From contig JACVCS010000003.1 of NCBI GenBank assembly GCA_016741915.1, positions 1 through 64,000 of the forward strand: 64,000 nt of DNA, given 5' to 3'. The position numbers and the translations under genes were made by a program. This DNA comes from Phycisphaerales bacterium. Lineage in GTDB: Bacteria; Planctomycetota; Phycisphaerae; Phycisphaerales; UBA1924. Under the pieces are notes generated by a model. It saw only the letters and a program-made list of their open reading frames with translations. It ran no database searches and was not told the DNA's origin. Shown here one piece after another: positions 29,531 through 38,914 of this stretch. Numbering within the stretch: position 1 is the stretch's first letter; each line of letters starts with the position of its first letter.

Positions 29531-31195
29531 TCACTGTTTCGCCTTCGATCGCCCGACCAACCACGTCCACTCGCGGCTGCCGAGCGCCAGAGCCGCCAAT
29601 GCGTAGATGATTCCCCCGATACTCGCGCAGACCATCAGGCGCAGCGCGTGCTCGCGCCAGCGGGCGCCTTCGGCCAGGGGCCAGAGGTACTGCACCAGCC
29701 CGACCGCACCGCCCATGATCGCGCAAAGCGCCAGGATTCGCGCGATGGCGGTGAACAGTTCGCGGTTGAAGACCGAAGGGAAACCCTCGGCATGCAGGCG
29801 ACTGCGCAGCACCCACGCCAGCACCAGGGTTTGCAGCATCGCGCAGATGCTCGTGGACCAAGCCAGGCCCGCCTCTTTGAGGAACCAGATGAGCGTGAGG
29901 TTGAGCACCAGGTTGATGCCCACGAACCACAGCGAAACGCGCAGGGCGGTGGTGGTATCGCCCCGCGAGTAGAACGCGCGGGTCAGGACGTGGTTGATCG
30001 AGTAAGCCCAGACGCCCGGCGCGAAGCCCAGCAGCACGGCCGCCGCCCGCGATTGACCCGTTGGGGTGTACGTCGGGGTGATGGCCGCGAGCGCGTCGGT
30101 ACGGACGAGGATCAGCCCGACCGTCGCGGGCAACGCGATGAACAGGCTCAGGCGTATCGCCCGGCGCAGAACACTGACAAACTCCGGCTTGTCGTCCACG
30201 GCCTTGCTCAACAGCGGAAAGACGGCGCTCGCCACCGCGATCCCGAAGACCCCCAGCGGGAACTGGTACAACCGACTGGAAAGGGCCATGATCCCCGCGG
30301 AGCGCTCGTCGAGCGGGTAGTCATACCCGAAGATCGTCGTCCCGACCCACAGAGGATAGCTGGCGATCGCCACGTCCATGAAGGCGTTGAGCTGGAGTGT
30401 CCCCGTCCCCAGCAAGACGGGGAAGAACTTCTTCAGCATGCGGTTGGCGGTGGGGCGTATGGGGTCCGTATCGCTGCGCCAGCGGGCGTGAGGTTTCAGG
30501 AGCCTCGCGAACCACCAGCACTGGCTGAATCCCGAAAGTGTCGTTGCGGCGGCGATGCTGTACGCCGCGGCGTGCCCGGCGCTCGTGCCTGTGAGGACAA
30601 AGTAGAGCCCCGTCGCGACGATGAAGGTGTTGAGGATCAGCGGTCCGGAAGCGGCGGCGGCGTACTTGCCGTGCACTTGCAGCATCCCCGAGAGGATCGC
30701 CGCGATGCAGATCATGGGCATGAACGGCAGCATCACGATGGTGAGCAGGATCGTGGTCTGCCGCTCCTGATCGCTGGGGAGCACGATCAGCAGGGCCGTC
30801 AGCAGGAGTATCGCCAGCGTTGTGATCAACCCCGTGGCGACGAAGAGCCAACGCACTGTCAGGCTCGCGAGTCGGTCGGCCTGGTCGGGCTCGTGCTTGA
30901 CGCCCTGCGTGTATTCCGGAATGAACGCCGCGGAGAGCGCCCCTTCACCAAAGAGTCGGCGGAAGAGGTTGGGGATGCTGAAGGCGGTGGCGAAGGCGGA
31001 GTTCAGGGCGGAATCCCCGAACATGATGCCCACGAGAACGTCGCGGGCGAGGCCGCCGAAGCGTGAGGCAAGGGTGACCAGCGAGGTCGAGCGCACGGCA
31101 GAGCCAAGGCTTGCAGAAGCCGAGGGGCTTGACGCTTGGGCGGGCGATCCCGCCTGCGGCGTTGAAGTTGGGGGTGTATTTGGGTGAGCGTCCAT
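29531..31195 (-). CDS. murJ: lipid II flippase MurJ
   Basis: MurJ moves lipid II across the cytoplasmic membrane for peptidoglycan synthesis. The 554-residue protein has an N-terminal Pro/Ser/Ala-rich tail of about 30 residues and then SLVTLASRFGGLARDVLVGIMFG. The conserved IPNLFRRLFGEGALSAAFIPEY follows, then about 14 membrane segments. Its presence supports a peptidoglycan wall in this organism. A TACGCT hexamer at 31206-31211 (minus strand) lies ten bases before the ATG. It is divergent from dnaB. Confidence 0.93.
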   Translation of the reverse strand: MDAHPNTPPTSTPQAGSPAQASSPSASASLGSAVRSTSLVTLASRFGGLARDVLVGIMFGDSALNSAFATAFSIPNLFRRLFGEGALSAAFIPEYTQGVKHEPDQADRLASLTVRWLFVATGLITTLAILLLTALLIVLPSDQERQTTILLTIVMLPFMPMICIAAILSGMLQVHGKYAAAASGPLILNTFIVATGLYFVLTGTSAGHAAAYSIAAATTLSGFSQCWWFARLLKPHARWRSDTDPIRPTANRMLKKFFPVLLGTGTLQLNAFMDVAIASYPLWVGTTIFGYDYPLDERSAGIMALSSRLYQFPLGVFGIAVASAVFPLLSKAVDDKPEFVSVLRRAIRLSLFIALPATVGLILVRTDALAAITPTYTPTGQSRAAAVLLGFAPGVWAYSINHVLTRAFYSRGDTTTALRVSLWFVGINLVLNLTLIWFLKEAGLAWSTSICAMLQTLVLAWVLRSRLHAEGFPSVFNRELFTAIARILALCAIMGGAVGLVQYLWPLAEGARWREHALRLMVCASIGGIIYALAALALGSREWTWLVGRSKAKQ

Positions 31196-31205
31196 GCGAA
31201 GAACC

Positions 31206-31296
31206 AGCGTAGCGTGGGGTCATCATCGGATTTCTGGGGATGGTCTGGGGACGTTTTGGCATTAGCGACCGTCCGGGCCCGCCGTCGGCGTACGCT
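31206..31296. promoter_or_regulatory. divergent murJ / dnaB promoter region
   Basis: TACGCT occurs on the minus strand at 31206-31211 (10 nt before murJ ATG) and on the plus strand at 31291-31296 (7 nt before TTG 31304 of dnaB). Both resemble -10 boxes placed for very short or absent leaders. The -35 elements are weak. Confidence 0.4.
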
Positions 31297-31303
31297 GGTG
31301 CGG

Positions 31304-33241
31304 TTGACCACCATCTCCTCCAACCCGAGTTCCAACAGCGGCGGCACCAGCGACTTCGAACGCCGATTTACCACGCGCCCGGGCGGGTTTGGTTCTCGCG
31401 GCGGCAAGGGTGGTTTTGGTGGTGGGGGGGGTGGTGGGGATCGTCAGCTTGAGCCGCTGGGGAAGATGTTCGATCGCACGCCTCCGGTGAGCCCGGAGGC
31501 GGAGAAGTGCCTGCTGGGCGCGATGATCCTCGACGGGCGGATCATCGCCGACGTTTTGAGCATCATCAAAGGGCCCGAGGCGTTCCATTCCTCGGCCCAC
31601 GCGCTGATCTACCAGGCGATCGTCAGCATCTCCGACAAGCACAACGACATCGACCCGGTGCTGCTCGAGCAGCGCCTGGCCGACCGGGGTGTGCTGGAAG
31701 AGGTCGGCGGTCGGGCGTACTTGGGCGAGCTCGTCTCGGCCCCGCCCGGCACGGCGAACGCGGTGCACTGGGCGAAGATCGTCAGCGACAAGGCACGCCT
31801 CCGCCGATTGATCGACGCGGCGGGCGAGATCCTCTTCCAGACCTATCACCACGGGCAGGCGGAGGGTGACGAGGCGAAGCAGCTGGTGGGCTGGGCGGAG
31901 CAGAAGGTCTTCGAGATCGCGCGCGAGGAGCACTCTGCTGACATCGAGTCGATGCAGGTGATGATGCAGCGCGAGATCGACCTGCTCAACGCCATCGCCG
32001 ACGGCAACCTCCCCGCGCAGGGCGTGAAGACCGGCTTCGCGGACCTGGACAAGATGCTCGGCGGCTTGCAGCCCGGGGAAATGATCATCCTCGCCGCCCG
32101 CCCGTCGATGGGCAAGACGGCGCTGGCGCTGAACCTCGCGGAGCAGATCGCAACCGGCAAGGACCTGCCCCGCAGCACGCACCTTTCGCGTCAGCCCGCG
32201 CCGGTGGGTCTCTTCAGTTTGGAAATGGGCAAGAACGCGCTGGCGCAGCGCTGGCTGAGCGCCTGGTCGGGCGTGGAGAGTCAGCGGATCCGCGCCGGCA
32301 CGCTGAGCAAGGGCATGACCCGCCACGGGTATGTCGAAGAGCTGGACGAGTACAAGAAGCTGGTGGATGCCGCGGGGGCGCTGGCGCTGGCGCCGCTGTA
32401 CGTCGACGACACGCCCGGGCTTTCGATCACGGGCCTGCGTGCGCGGGCGCGCCGGATGGTTGCGCAGTACGGCGTGCAGTGCATCATGATCGACTATCTC
32501 CAGCTCCTCAGTTCGCCCATGCAGGCGCGCGAGAGTCGGCAGGTCGAAGTCAGCGCCATCAGCCGCGGCGTGAAGGAACTGGCCCGCGAGCTGAAGATCC
32601 CGGTGATCGCGCTCAGCCAGCTCAACCGCGGGCCCGAAGGGCGCGAAGGCAACCGCCCGCGCATGAGCGACCTGCGCGAGTCGGGGAGCCTTGAGCAGGA
32701 CGCCGACGTGGTTCTGCTGCTGCACCGCGAGGAGTATTACCACAAGGGCGAGCCGGCCTGGGACATCAACAGCCCGCAGTTCGACGAGAACAACCGCGAC
32801 AAGGTCGGGCAGGCCGAGATCATCATCGCCAAGCAGCGCAACGGGCCGACGGGCGTGGTGGCCCTCTCGTGGGACGCCGGCACGACGCGGTTCAAGAACT
32901 TCGCACCAACCCACGCGGGCGACGACGCCTACGGCGGCTTCGGTCACGGCGGTAGCGGCGGTGGCGCTGGCGGTCACGCCGCCGGCGGTCACGCATCGCA
33001 CGCGCCGGCGGGTGGTCACGGCGGCGGTGGCGGAATGGCCTACGGCGGCGACTTCGATGCCGTGGGCTTTGGACCGATCAATCCCACGCCGCAGGCTCCG
33101 GTCCGCAGCGCGGGCTGGCACCCCGGTAAGCAGGCGGGCATTCCCGACAATCACCGCGACGGCGGCGGGCCCGATCGCTCCGCGCCGCCCCCCTCGGGTG
33201 GTGATGGCGGCGACAGCGGCGACGAACAAGCGCCGTTCTGA
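31304..33241 (+). CDS. dnaB: replicative DNA helicase DnaB with SSB-like C-terminal tail
   Basis: DnaB unwinds DNA at the replication fork. The N-terminal domain begins near PPVSPEAEKCLLGAMILDG. The RecA-like domain has Walker A ARPSMGKT (about 265-272 from TTG 31304), GLFSLEMGKNAL, CIMIDYLQLLSS and the DLRESGSLEQDADVVLLLHR segment. Two disordered additions are unusual: a Gly-rich N-terminus of about 50 residues, and a Gly/His-rich tail of 109 residues (32912-33241) ending GDSGDEQAPF. That end resembles the acidic Pro-Phe tip of SSB. The start is uncertain (GTG 31298 or GTG 31184 are also open). TTG 31304 is chosen from the promoter-like TACGCT. Confidence 0.95.
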   Translation: MTTISSNPSSNSGGTSDFERRFTTRPGGFGSRGGKGGFGGGGGGGDRQLEPLGKMFDRTPPVSPEAEKCLLGAMILDGRIIADVLSIIKGPEAFHSSAHALIYQAIVSISDKHNDIDPVLLEQRLADRGVLEEVGGRAYLGELVSAPPGTANAVHWAKIVSDKARLRRLIDAAGEILFQTYHHGQAEGDEAKQLVGWAEQKVFEIAREEHSADIESMQVMMQREIDLLNAIADGNLPAQGVKTGFADLDKMLGGLQPGEMIILAARPSMGKTALALNLAEQIATGKDLPRSTHLSRQPAPVGLFSLEMGKNALAQRWLSAWSGVESQRIRAGTLSKGMTRHGYVEELDEYKKLVDAAGALALAPLYVDDTPGLSITGLRARARRMVAQYGVQCIMIDYLQLLSSPMQARESRQVEVSAISRGVKELARELKIPVIALSQLNRGPEGREGNRPRMSDLRESGSLEQDADVVLLLHREEYYHKGEPAWDINSPQFDENNRDKVGQAEIIIAKQRNGPTGVVALSWDAGTTRFKNFAPTHAGDDAYGGFGHGGSGGGAGGHAAGGHASHAPAGGHGGGGGMAYGGDFDAVGFGPINPTPQAPVRSAGWHPGKQAGIPDNHRDGGGPDRSAPPPSGGDGGDSGDEQAPF

Positions 33242-33289
33242 CGTTTTCAGATCACCATCACATCAACACGCAATCACTTCATCTTGCCA

Positions 33290-34675
33290 TCACATCGGCG
33301 CGGGCATGGGCACGATGGCCGGTCGATCGCCGTCGTTCCCGCGTGGCGTGTTCTTGGGGAGCTTCGCACGCTGCGACTCACTGAGGATGGTGTCGAGTTC
33401 CTTCATCGTCGCGTCGTCGATCTGCTTGCGCTTGGTGCGGAGTTCCTGCATCTCGCCCGACTCGCTGGCGTTGCGCATGACCGCGACGCGGCGTTCGCGG
33501 GTGTTGCCGTTGCCGGTCGGGCCGCCGGTGGTCTTCGTGTTTCTAACGTTCTCTTCTTCCTGCTTGACGATCTGGGCTTCGAGTCGGTTGTTCAGATTGG
33601 TGGACTGATCGGCGAACTTCTGGCGCAGTGAAGCGAGGGCCGAGCGCTGGTCTTTCGTCAAATCGTCAAACCCCTCGGCCGCGCTGAGCGCACGGTGGAT
33701 CACCCGCTCGCGGTGCACCGACGGGAAGATCGCACGGTCCGCCGCGGCTTTGAAGCGCGGGCCTACGTCGTTGCCCAACTCGTCGGTCAGGCGCTTGGCC
33801 CAGCGCTGGTTGATCTCGCGCAGGCGTGAGCGGGTGCGGAGCTCGTCGAGCTCGAAGGCCGTGATCCCGTCGGGGTCGTTCTTCTCAAGCAGGGCGTCGA
33901 TCTTTTCGCGCTTGCTCTGCATGAGTTCGTTGCGGGTGATGATCGCGGCGTCGAGCTCCTGCTCGTACTGCTCCAGAAGCGGGGCGAGGGCGGTCTGCGT
34001 CGCCTCGGGGAGCTTGAGCTGATCGATGAGTTTGACCAGGTCAACGCGCTCGCCCGCGACGCTGGAAAAGCTCATCCCCGGCGCGGGGCTTTCACGCCGA
34101 CGCAGCCGCTCGATACGCGGCCAGAGCGGTTCCTGCTCTTTGGTCAGCAGGCTCTTCAGATCGCTGATGAACTGCTTCTCGGCCGCGTCACGCTTGTCGC
34201 GCAGGGTTTGGAACGTGCCCGACAAGCGGCGCATTACCTCGGGGTCGATTCCGTCGCGCATCTCGGCGCGGGCGGCTTCAATGGCGGGCTTGGCTTCGTC
34301 GCGGGCCTTGGCAAGGTCGGCATCGAAGCCCGACCGCAGCGTCTTGGCCGCCTCGAGCTGTTCGGGCGTGAAGTTCAGGATCTTCCCCCAGCGGTTCAGA
34401 TCGTTGTCGCTGATGCGGAATGAGGAGGAGGCGGGGCTGAGGCTGGTCGGATCGACGTCCTCCCCGTTGATGTTCATGCGGACGGTGGCGCCTTCGGGGA
34501 GGATCATCCCGCCGCCGTTGGGCGCGACGATGATGGGCACGGCGAGCTCTTCGGTGACGGGTTGTTGAGCGTGGGTGAGGCGGCCGCCGGCGAGGAGCAG
34601 CAGCCCCGCGATCAGTGCAGCGCCGGTGCGGGCGGAGGTGTTGGAGCGTGAGAGCGGGGTCTTCGTGCTGAACAT
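33290..34675 (-). CDS. secreted helical protein, Spy/CpxP-like
   Basis: A 461-residue exported protein with a signal peptide (about 1-37, ending LTHAQ). The rest is almost entirely helical and charged, with LTxxQ-like segments (LTKEQEPLWPRI and LTKDQRSALASLRQKF) that recall the periplasmic Spy/CpxP chaperone family. Length and repeats exceed those of Spy, so the match is architectural. GGAG eight bases upstream fixes the ATG at 34675, well inside a longer open frame. A protein of similar type is encoded at 50993-51979. Confidence 0.65.
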   Translation of the reverse strand: MFSTKTPLSRSNTSARTGAALIAGLLLLAGGRLTHAQQPVTEELAVPIIVAPNGGGMILPEGATVRMNINGEDVDPTSLSPASSSFRISDNDLNRWGKILNFTPEQLEAAKTLRSGFDADLAKARDEAKPAIEAARAEMRDGIDPEVMRRLSGTFQTLRDKRDAAEKQFISDLKSLLTKEQEPLWPRIERLRRRESPAPGMSFSSVAGERVDLVKLIDQLKLPEATQTALAPLLEQYEQELDAAIITRNELMQSKREKIDALLEKNDPDGITAFELDELRTRSRLREINQRWAKRLTDELGNDVGPRFKAAADRAIFPSVHRERVIHRALSAAEGFDDLTKDQRSALASLRQKFADQSTNLNNRLEAQIVKQEEENVRNTKTTGGPTGNGNTRERRVAVMRNASESGEMQELRTKRKQIDDATMKELDTILSESQRAKLPKNTPRGNDGDRPAIVPMPAPM

Positions 34676-34854
34676 GCGGTCACTCCAAAGTGTCGATGTG
34701 CGTGCAAGTGTGCAAGTGTGCGATTGTGTCGACGGACGGTTGTGTACGTGTCGCCGCCGAGGCAGAACGCCCGGGGGCGAGGTCGGCGGCTGGGTGATCC
34801 GGCCGCCAACGCTGAACACGCAGATGCGCCGGCGAGGACGAACCGTCAGCACGG

Positions 34855-34888
34855 AAACGAAAACGCCGCGACGGTCGGTCGCGGCGTT
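34855..34888 (-). terminator. intrinsic terminator of the NAD(P)-binding gene
   Basis: On the minus strand a perfect 11-bp stem (AACGCCGCGAC on the plus strand) with a 5-nt loop leads into TTTTC. It lies about 40 bp after the stop of the gene at 34926-35930. Confidence 0.75.
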
Positions 34889-34925
34889 CGGGAATGGTCT
34901 GGTGATGTGCGATGGAAAGAGCCGC

Positions 34926-35930
34926 TCAGTGGGCCGACGCGGTGGCGAGGTACGCCTTGGCGCTCGGCTCGAACGGCGCGGGGTTGATTTCCAGATGGGC
35001 GCGAAGCTTGGAAAGGTCGGCGGTGGTGTCGACCTGCGCCATCGCGGGCATGCCGTCGTCGAAGGGGAGCAGGTTGCCCATGCCCAAGACCTTCGCCACG
35101 CGGGCGATATACACGTGCGGCGTGCCGGGCAAGCCCAGGATCGGTAGGTTCGCCGAGCCCGGGGTGTTGTCGCTGAAGACCTTCAGCATGCGGTCGAAGG
35201 TCAGCTCCTGTGAGCCGACGACGTTGTAAATCTCGTGGACGGTCTGCGGGCGGTTCAGGCAGCGGACGAACGCCTCCGCGACGTCCTGCACCGTCACCGG
35301 CGCGACGCGGGCGGGCTCGAACGAAACGCGACCCAGCGGCACGCCGTCGTCGTGCTCGACCATCCGCGTGAAGAACGGCACGAACCAGAACGGGCTGGTC
35401 TTGCCCTTCACCCAGCTCTGGATCAGGCCCGTCAGTTCGCCCTCAAGCCCGTGGATGATCCCCGGGCGGAAGATCGTCCAGTCCATCGCGCTGCGACGCA
35501 CCAGCAGCTCCGCGGCGAACTTCGACCGCTGATACTCCGCCTTGCCGTCGGGGTTCACACCCAGCGCGGACATGTGCACGAAGCGCTTGCATCCCGCCTG
35601 TTCCGCGGCGTCGAGCATGACCTTCGTCGCGTCGATGTGCATGCGCTGGAAGGTCTGCCCGCCGAAGGGCCCTTCGTGCGTCTCGCGGAGGATGCCGATG
35701 AGGTGGATGCAGGCCTGGCAGCCGGTGAGCAGGGCCTTGGGGGCGCTGCCGTCGTGGACATGCCCGGTGACGACCGTGAGCTTGGGGTTGTGTCCCAGGA
35801 CCGATCGGGCTTTCTCGGCGTCGCGCGCCAGCGCCCGGACGGTGTATCCCGCGGCCAGCAGCCGCCGAACGATCTCACGCCCGACAAAACCCGTCGCCCC
35901 CGTGACCGCGATGGTGCTGATCTGACTCAT
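34926..35930 (-). CDS. NAD(P)-binding epimerase-like protein (atypical SDR, NDUFA9-like)
   Basis: A 334-residue Rossmann-fold protein. The nucleotide motif TGATGFVGREIVRRL is at the N-terminus (about 9-23), followed by RALARDAEKA, CIHLIGIL and KRFVHMSALG, then EYQRSKFAAELLV, with the YxxxK pair changed to Tyr-Gln-Arg-Ser-Lys. The pattern is that of atypical extended SDRs similar to complex I subunit NDUFA9 and NmrA-like proteins. The substrate is unknown. ATG 35930 is chosen because it begins directly at the Rossmann strand. A TACCCT lies eight bases upstream and may place the transcript start at the ATG. Confidence 0.85.
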   Translation of the reverse strand: MSQISTIAVTGATGFVGREIVRRLLAAGYTVRALARDAEKARSVLGHNPKLTVVTGHVHDGSAPKALLTGCQACIHLIGILRETHEGPFGGQTFQRMHIDATKVMLDAAEQAGCKRFVHMSALGVNPDGKAEYQRSKFAAELLVRRSAMDWTIFRPGIIHGLEGELTGLIQSWVKGKTSPFWFVPFFTRMVEHDDGVPLGRVSFEPARVAPVTVQDVAEAFVRCLNRPQTVHEIYNVVGSQELTFDRMLKVFSDNTPGSANLPILGLPGTPHVYIARVAKVLGMGNLLPFDDGMPAMAQVDTTADLSKLRAHLEINPAPFEPSAKAYLATASAH

Positions 35931-36028
35931 GGTCGTCGAGGGTAGGAGTCCAAAGCCCCCGGGGAGAGCCGCGCTCGCGACACCCTTTTCCCGAATCGAG
36001 AACCCGAACCCAAGCAACAATCCCAAGC

Positions 36029-36916
36029 ATGTCCCTCTCCTGTGAGAACCTGCGCTTCGCCTATTCCTCCGCGGGCAAACCCGTGATCGACGGGCTCAGC
36101 GCCCGCTTCTTGCCCGGGCGGTTGACCGCCATCATCGGCGCCAACGGCTGCGGCAAATCCACCCTCATGCGCCTGCTGCTCGGAAGCCTGCAACCCCAGG
36201 CCGGCACAATCAAACTCGACGGCGTCGCCCTGAACGCAATCAATCCCGGGCAACGCGCCCGCCGGCTGGCGTACGTCGCCCAGCGTCCGAGCCTCAGCGA
36301 GGCCTTCACCGCCCGGCGCGTGGTCCAGCTCGGGCGTCACGCCTCATCAACCCTTTTCACGTCGGGCACGCAGGATCGAAACACACCTGATGCACTCGCC
36401 GTCGACGGTGCGTTGCGCCGCGCCGGTGCGACGGAACTGGCCGACCAATCCTTCGGCGAGCTCTCCGCGGGTCAGCAGCAGCGCATCAGCCTGGCGCGTG
36501 CGATCGCACAGCTCGACCGTCCCGCTTCACCAACCGCTCAAGCCGCCGACGCGGGCGCGGTCCTGCTGGCCGATGAGCCCTGCTCGGCGATGGACCCGCG
36601 GCACGAGCAGCACACCATGCGGCTGCTGCGCGCCCTGTGCACCGGTCAAAGCGACGACGGCTCGACGCGCCCGCCAACAACGGTGATCGTCGTCCTGCAC
36701 GACCTTTCCGTCGTCGCGCGGTGGTGCGACAACGTGCTCATCATGAACCCCCGCGGCGGCGTTATCGCCCACGCCCCGATCCACCAGGCCCTCACCCCCG
36801 CGTCTCTCCGCGAGGCCTTCCAGACGAACTTCCGAATTGTCCACGAGCCCGGGTCGGACCAATCAAACCCGAACGCCAAACGCATTCTCGCAATCGTTCC
36901 AGAAGACGAGCCCTGA
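36029..36916 (+). CDS. ABC transporter ATP-binding protein (iron/cobalamin type)
   Basis: A 295-residue ATPase. Walker A is GANGCGKST (about 37-45), the Q-loop follows in YVAQRPSLSEAF, the signature is ELSAGQQQR, Walker B is AVLLADEPCSAMDP and the switch is VLHDLSVVAR. The overall form is closest to ATPases of siderophore, haem or cobalamin uptake (FecE/BtuD-like). An insertion of about 15 residues precedes Walker B. No permease or binding-protein gene is adjacent, so its partner must lie elsewhere. No Shine-Dalgarno is seen. Confidence 0.85.
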   Translation: MSLSCENLRFAYSSAGKPVIDGLSARFLPGRLTAIIGANGCGKSTLMRLLLGSLQPQAGTIKLDGVALNAINPGQRARRLAYVAQRPSLSEAFTARRVVQLGRHASSTLFTSGTQDRNTPDALAVDGALRRAGATELADQSFGELSAGQQQRISLARAIAQLDRPASPTAQAADAGAVLLADEPCSAMDPRHEQHTMRLLRALCTGQSDDGSTRPPTTVIVVLHDLSVVARWCDNVLIMNPRGGVIAHAPIHQALTPASLREAFQTNFRIVHEPGSDQSNPNAKRILAIVPEDEP

Positions 36917-37010
36917 GTATTCGTGCCTCCGCCCCGCGTATCATTCCAACAGCGTTATCGAGCCCGTGCAGCGGCGTGCGCTCATCGGGAGACTCGGGTA
37001 AAGGGATCGC

Positions 37011-37883
37011 ATGGGCAACAACTGGCCTCAGTTCGCGATCATCATCTTCTTCCTGCTCTTCTCCGCGATTTCCTGGACGGTGCGGAAACTCAAAGAGCAG
37101 AACGAGGTCAAACGCGCCCGCGAAATGGCCGAGGCCCGCGAGCGCGAGATGCTCCGCACCGGGCGTGATCCGAACGCCGAACCGCTCCCCGACCTGACCC
37201 CGCCTTCGCAGCAGGTCAGGCCCGATCCGATGCTTTCCCCCGGGGCTGATCGTCGCCAACTTGCGGCGGAACAAGCCCGGGCCGAACTGCGTCGCCTGCG
37301 CCAGATGCGTTCACCCGGCGCGCCGATGCACGCCCCCGCTGTCGGCGGGAGTGCCCAGCAGCCCACCATCGCCCCGAACGCCACCGGCGGCCCGGCACCC
37401 ATCCGCACCGAGCTCTGGCCCGGCGGGCCCGTCATTGAGATCAACCCCGGCGCGGGCGCAAACCAGCCCGTCCCGCCGCAGATGCCCGCGCATCGCCCGC
37501 AGCAGCCTCAGTCCCGCCCGGCCGCGATGCAGCAGCCCATGGCCCGTCCCCCGGCCACCTCCGCCCAGCGTCGCACGCCCACGCAGGCCCAGCGCGCCCA
37601 GGCCCAGCAGCGCAGCGACGAAGACCGCGCCGAACGCGCCGAGCGGGCCCGCAAGCAGAAGGCCCTCGCCGCCAAGCGTGAGAAGGAAAGCCGCGAGCTC
37701 GCACGCGACGCGCGTGAAGACGCCGAGGAACTCCAGCGCGCAGGCCTCACGCCCGTCGGCGCTCAGCCCGTCAACATCAACCTCCCCAAAACCCCCGAGC
37801 AATGGCGCTCCGCCCTCGTGCTCAACGAGATCCTCGGCCAGCCCCTGGGCATGCGCAGCAACCAGGCCGGCGACCTGCGTTGA
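37011..37883 (+). CDS. hypothetical membrane-anchored Pro/Ala/Gln-rich protein
   Basis: A 290-residue protein with a single N-terminal membrane helix (WPQFAIIIFFLLFSAISWTV). Charged coiled coil (about 24-50) and a long Pro/Gln/Ala-rich linker follow, then a second charged helix (SDEDRAERAERARKQKALAAKREKE). The C-terminal segment is short and conserved-looking (WRSALVLNEILGQPLGMR). It may act as an anchored scaffold, though no function can be assigned. AAAGGG precedes the ATG. Confidence 0.6.
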   Translation: MGNNWPQFAIIIFFLLFSAISWTVRKLKEQNEVKRAREMAEAREREMLRTGRDPNAEPLPDLTPPSQQVRPDPMLSPGADRRQLAAEQARAELRRLRQMRSPGAPMHAPAVGGSAQQPTIAPNATGGPAPIRTELWPGGPVIEINPGAGANQPVPPQMPAHRPQQPQSRPAAMQQPMARPPATSAQRRTPTQAQRAQAQQRSDEDRAERAERARKQKALAAKREKESRELARDAREDAEELQRAGLTPVGAQPVNINLPKTPEQWRSALVLNEILGQPLGMRSNQAGDLR

Positions 37884-37935
37884 CCCGCTCGTGTATCAAC
37901 GCTCACCCCCCCGCGCGGTGCCCGTCACGGGCACG

Positions 37936-38871
37936 TCACTTCTGCTCCGTGTCGCCCTCGCGCTTCACAGGGCTGGTGATCCACACGCTATCGCTCACCC
38001 GCACGGGCAAGCCCAGCGCCGTCACACGCTGAATCTCCTGCTCCGCCACAACGCCAAGCTCGGGCACGAACCACGTCGTGGTGGTGTTCACAACCTTCGC
38101 GGGGTTCAGGTCGGCTTCGAGTTTCGTCCGCACCCGCGCCGCGATGAACTCACCCTCTTTCGTCCGCAAGCGTTCAAACCGTACGAGCTCCACCGTGTTC
38201 TTCGCCTTGCCCTGCGCCTTGATCGTGCTCTGGTTCTCCATCGGCCGCACGACCATCTCAAACTCGCTGACCACCGGCTTGCCGACCTCCAGAACAGCCG
38301 GCAGCACCACCATCGCCGGCGTAAAGCTCGTCGTCACCCGATCCTCAAAGTCCGCCGAGCGGCTGAGCACCAGCCGCCCCTGTTCATCGAGCACCATCTC
38401 GAACTGCGAACCCTTCTTGGGCAGTTCGCTCCCCTTTCCGCCGTCAGCAACCGCCCCGGGCCTCCGCACCGCCTCGCTCGGCTCGCCGCCATCAAACGGC
38501 ACCTCACGCACGTTGACCGTCTTCCCACCCTCGCCCACAACCCGCGTTGAAATCAACCGCGATTCGGGCTTCTTCCCGTCGAACGCGCGCCGAATTCCCA
38601 TCACCTTCATCGCCAACCGCGAAGGCGTCAGCTCGCCCAGCTCCTTCGCCGCGGCGGCTTGATCCACCACGAACAACGACAGCCCCGTGCCACGATCACC
38701 CCGCGCACCGCCACCCTCGGCCTTGCCCGGATTCTCACCGCCGACGGTCATTCCCCCGTTCGCCGCATCCGGTTCGATCTCCACGGGCGTAGAAGCGCAC
38801 CCGCCCAGCAACGCCGCGAAAACCACCCCGCCCATCATCACCGCCAACACCGCTCGTGTATGCACACCCAT
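37936..38871 (-). CDS. predicted lipoprotein
   Basis: A 311-residue protein with a lipoprotein signal peptide: hydrophobic VLAVMMGGVVFAALLGGC with lipid-modified C25 as the likely mature N-terminus. The mature part is beta-rich and acidic early on. No known domain was recognised. ATG 38871 is chosen because it starts just before the signal peptide. TACGCT at 38879-38884 (minus strand) lies seven bases upstream. The gene is divergent from another predicted lipoprotein, 43 bp away. Confidence 0.65.
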   Translation of the reverse strand: MGVHTRAVLAVMMGGVVFAALLGGCASTPVEIEPDAANGGMTVGGENPGKAEGGGARGDRGTGLSLFVVDQAAAAKELGELTPSRLAMKVMGIRRAFDGKKPESRLISTRVVGEGGKTVNVREVPFDGGEPSEAVRRPGAVADGGKGSELPKKGSQFEMVLDEQGRLVLSRSADFEDRVTTSFTPAMVVLPAVLEVGKPVVSEFEMVVRPMENQSTIKAQGKAKNTVELVRFERLRTKEGEFIAARVRTKLEADLNPAKVVNTTTTWFVPELGVVAEQEIQRVTALGLPVRVSDSVWITSPVKREGDTEQK

Positions 38872-38878
38872 GGTGCAG

Positions 38879-38906
38879 AGCGTAGACGCCGCGTGGGCCT
38901 TATACT
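38879..38906. promoter_or_regulatory. back-to-back leaderless-type promoters
   Basis: Minus-strand TACGCT (38879-38884) lies 7 nt before ATG 38871. Plus-strand TATACT (38901-38906) lies 8 nt before ATG 38915. Both resemble -10 boxes that would start transcription at or next to the start codon. The two promoters must share the 43-bp gap. Confidence 0.45.
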
Positions 38907-38914
38907 GGTTTTCC

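Noticed and set aside
31262-33229. Long open frame antisense to dnaB
   Set aside because: Same reason: dnaB motifs are certain, and the antisense product has no recognisable domain.
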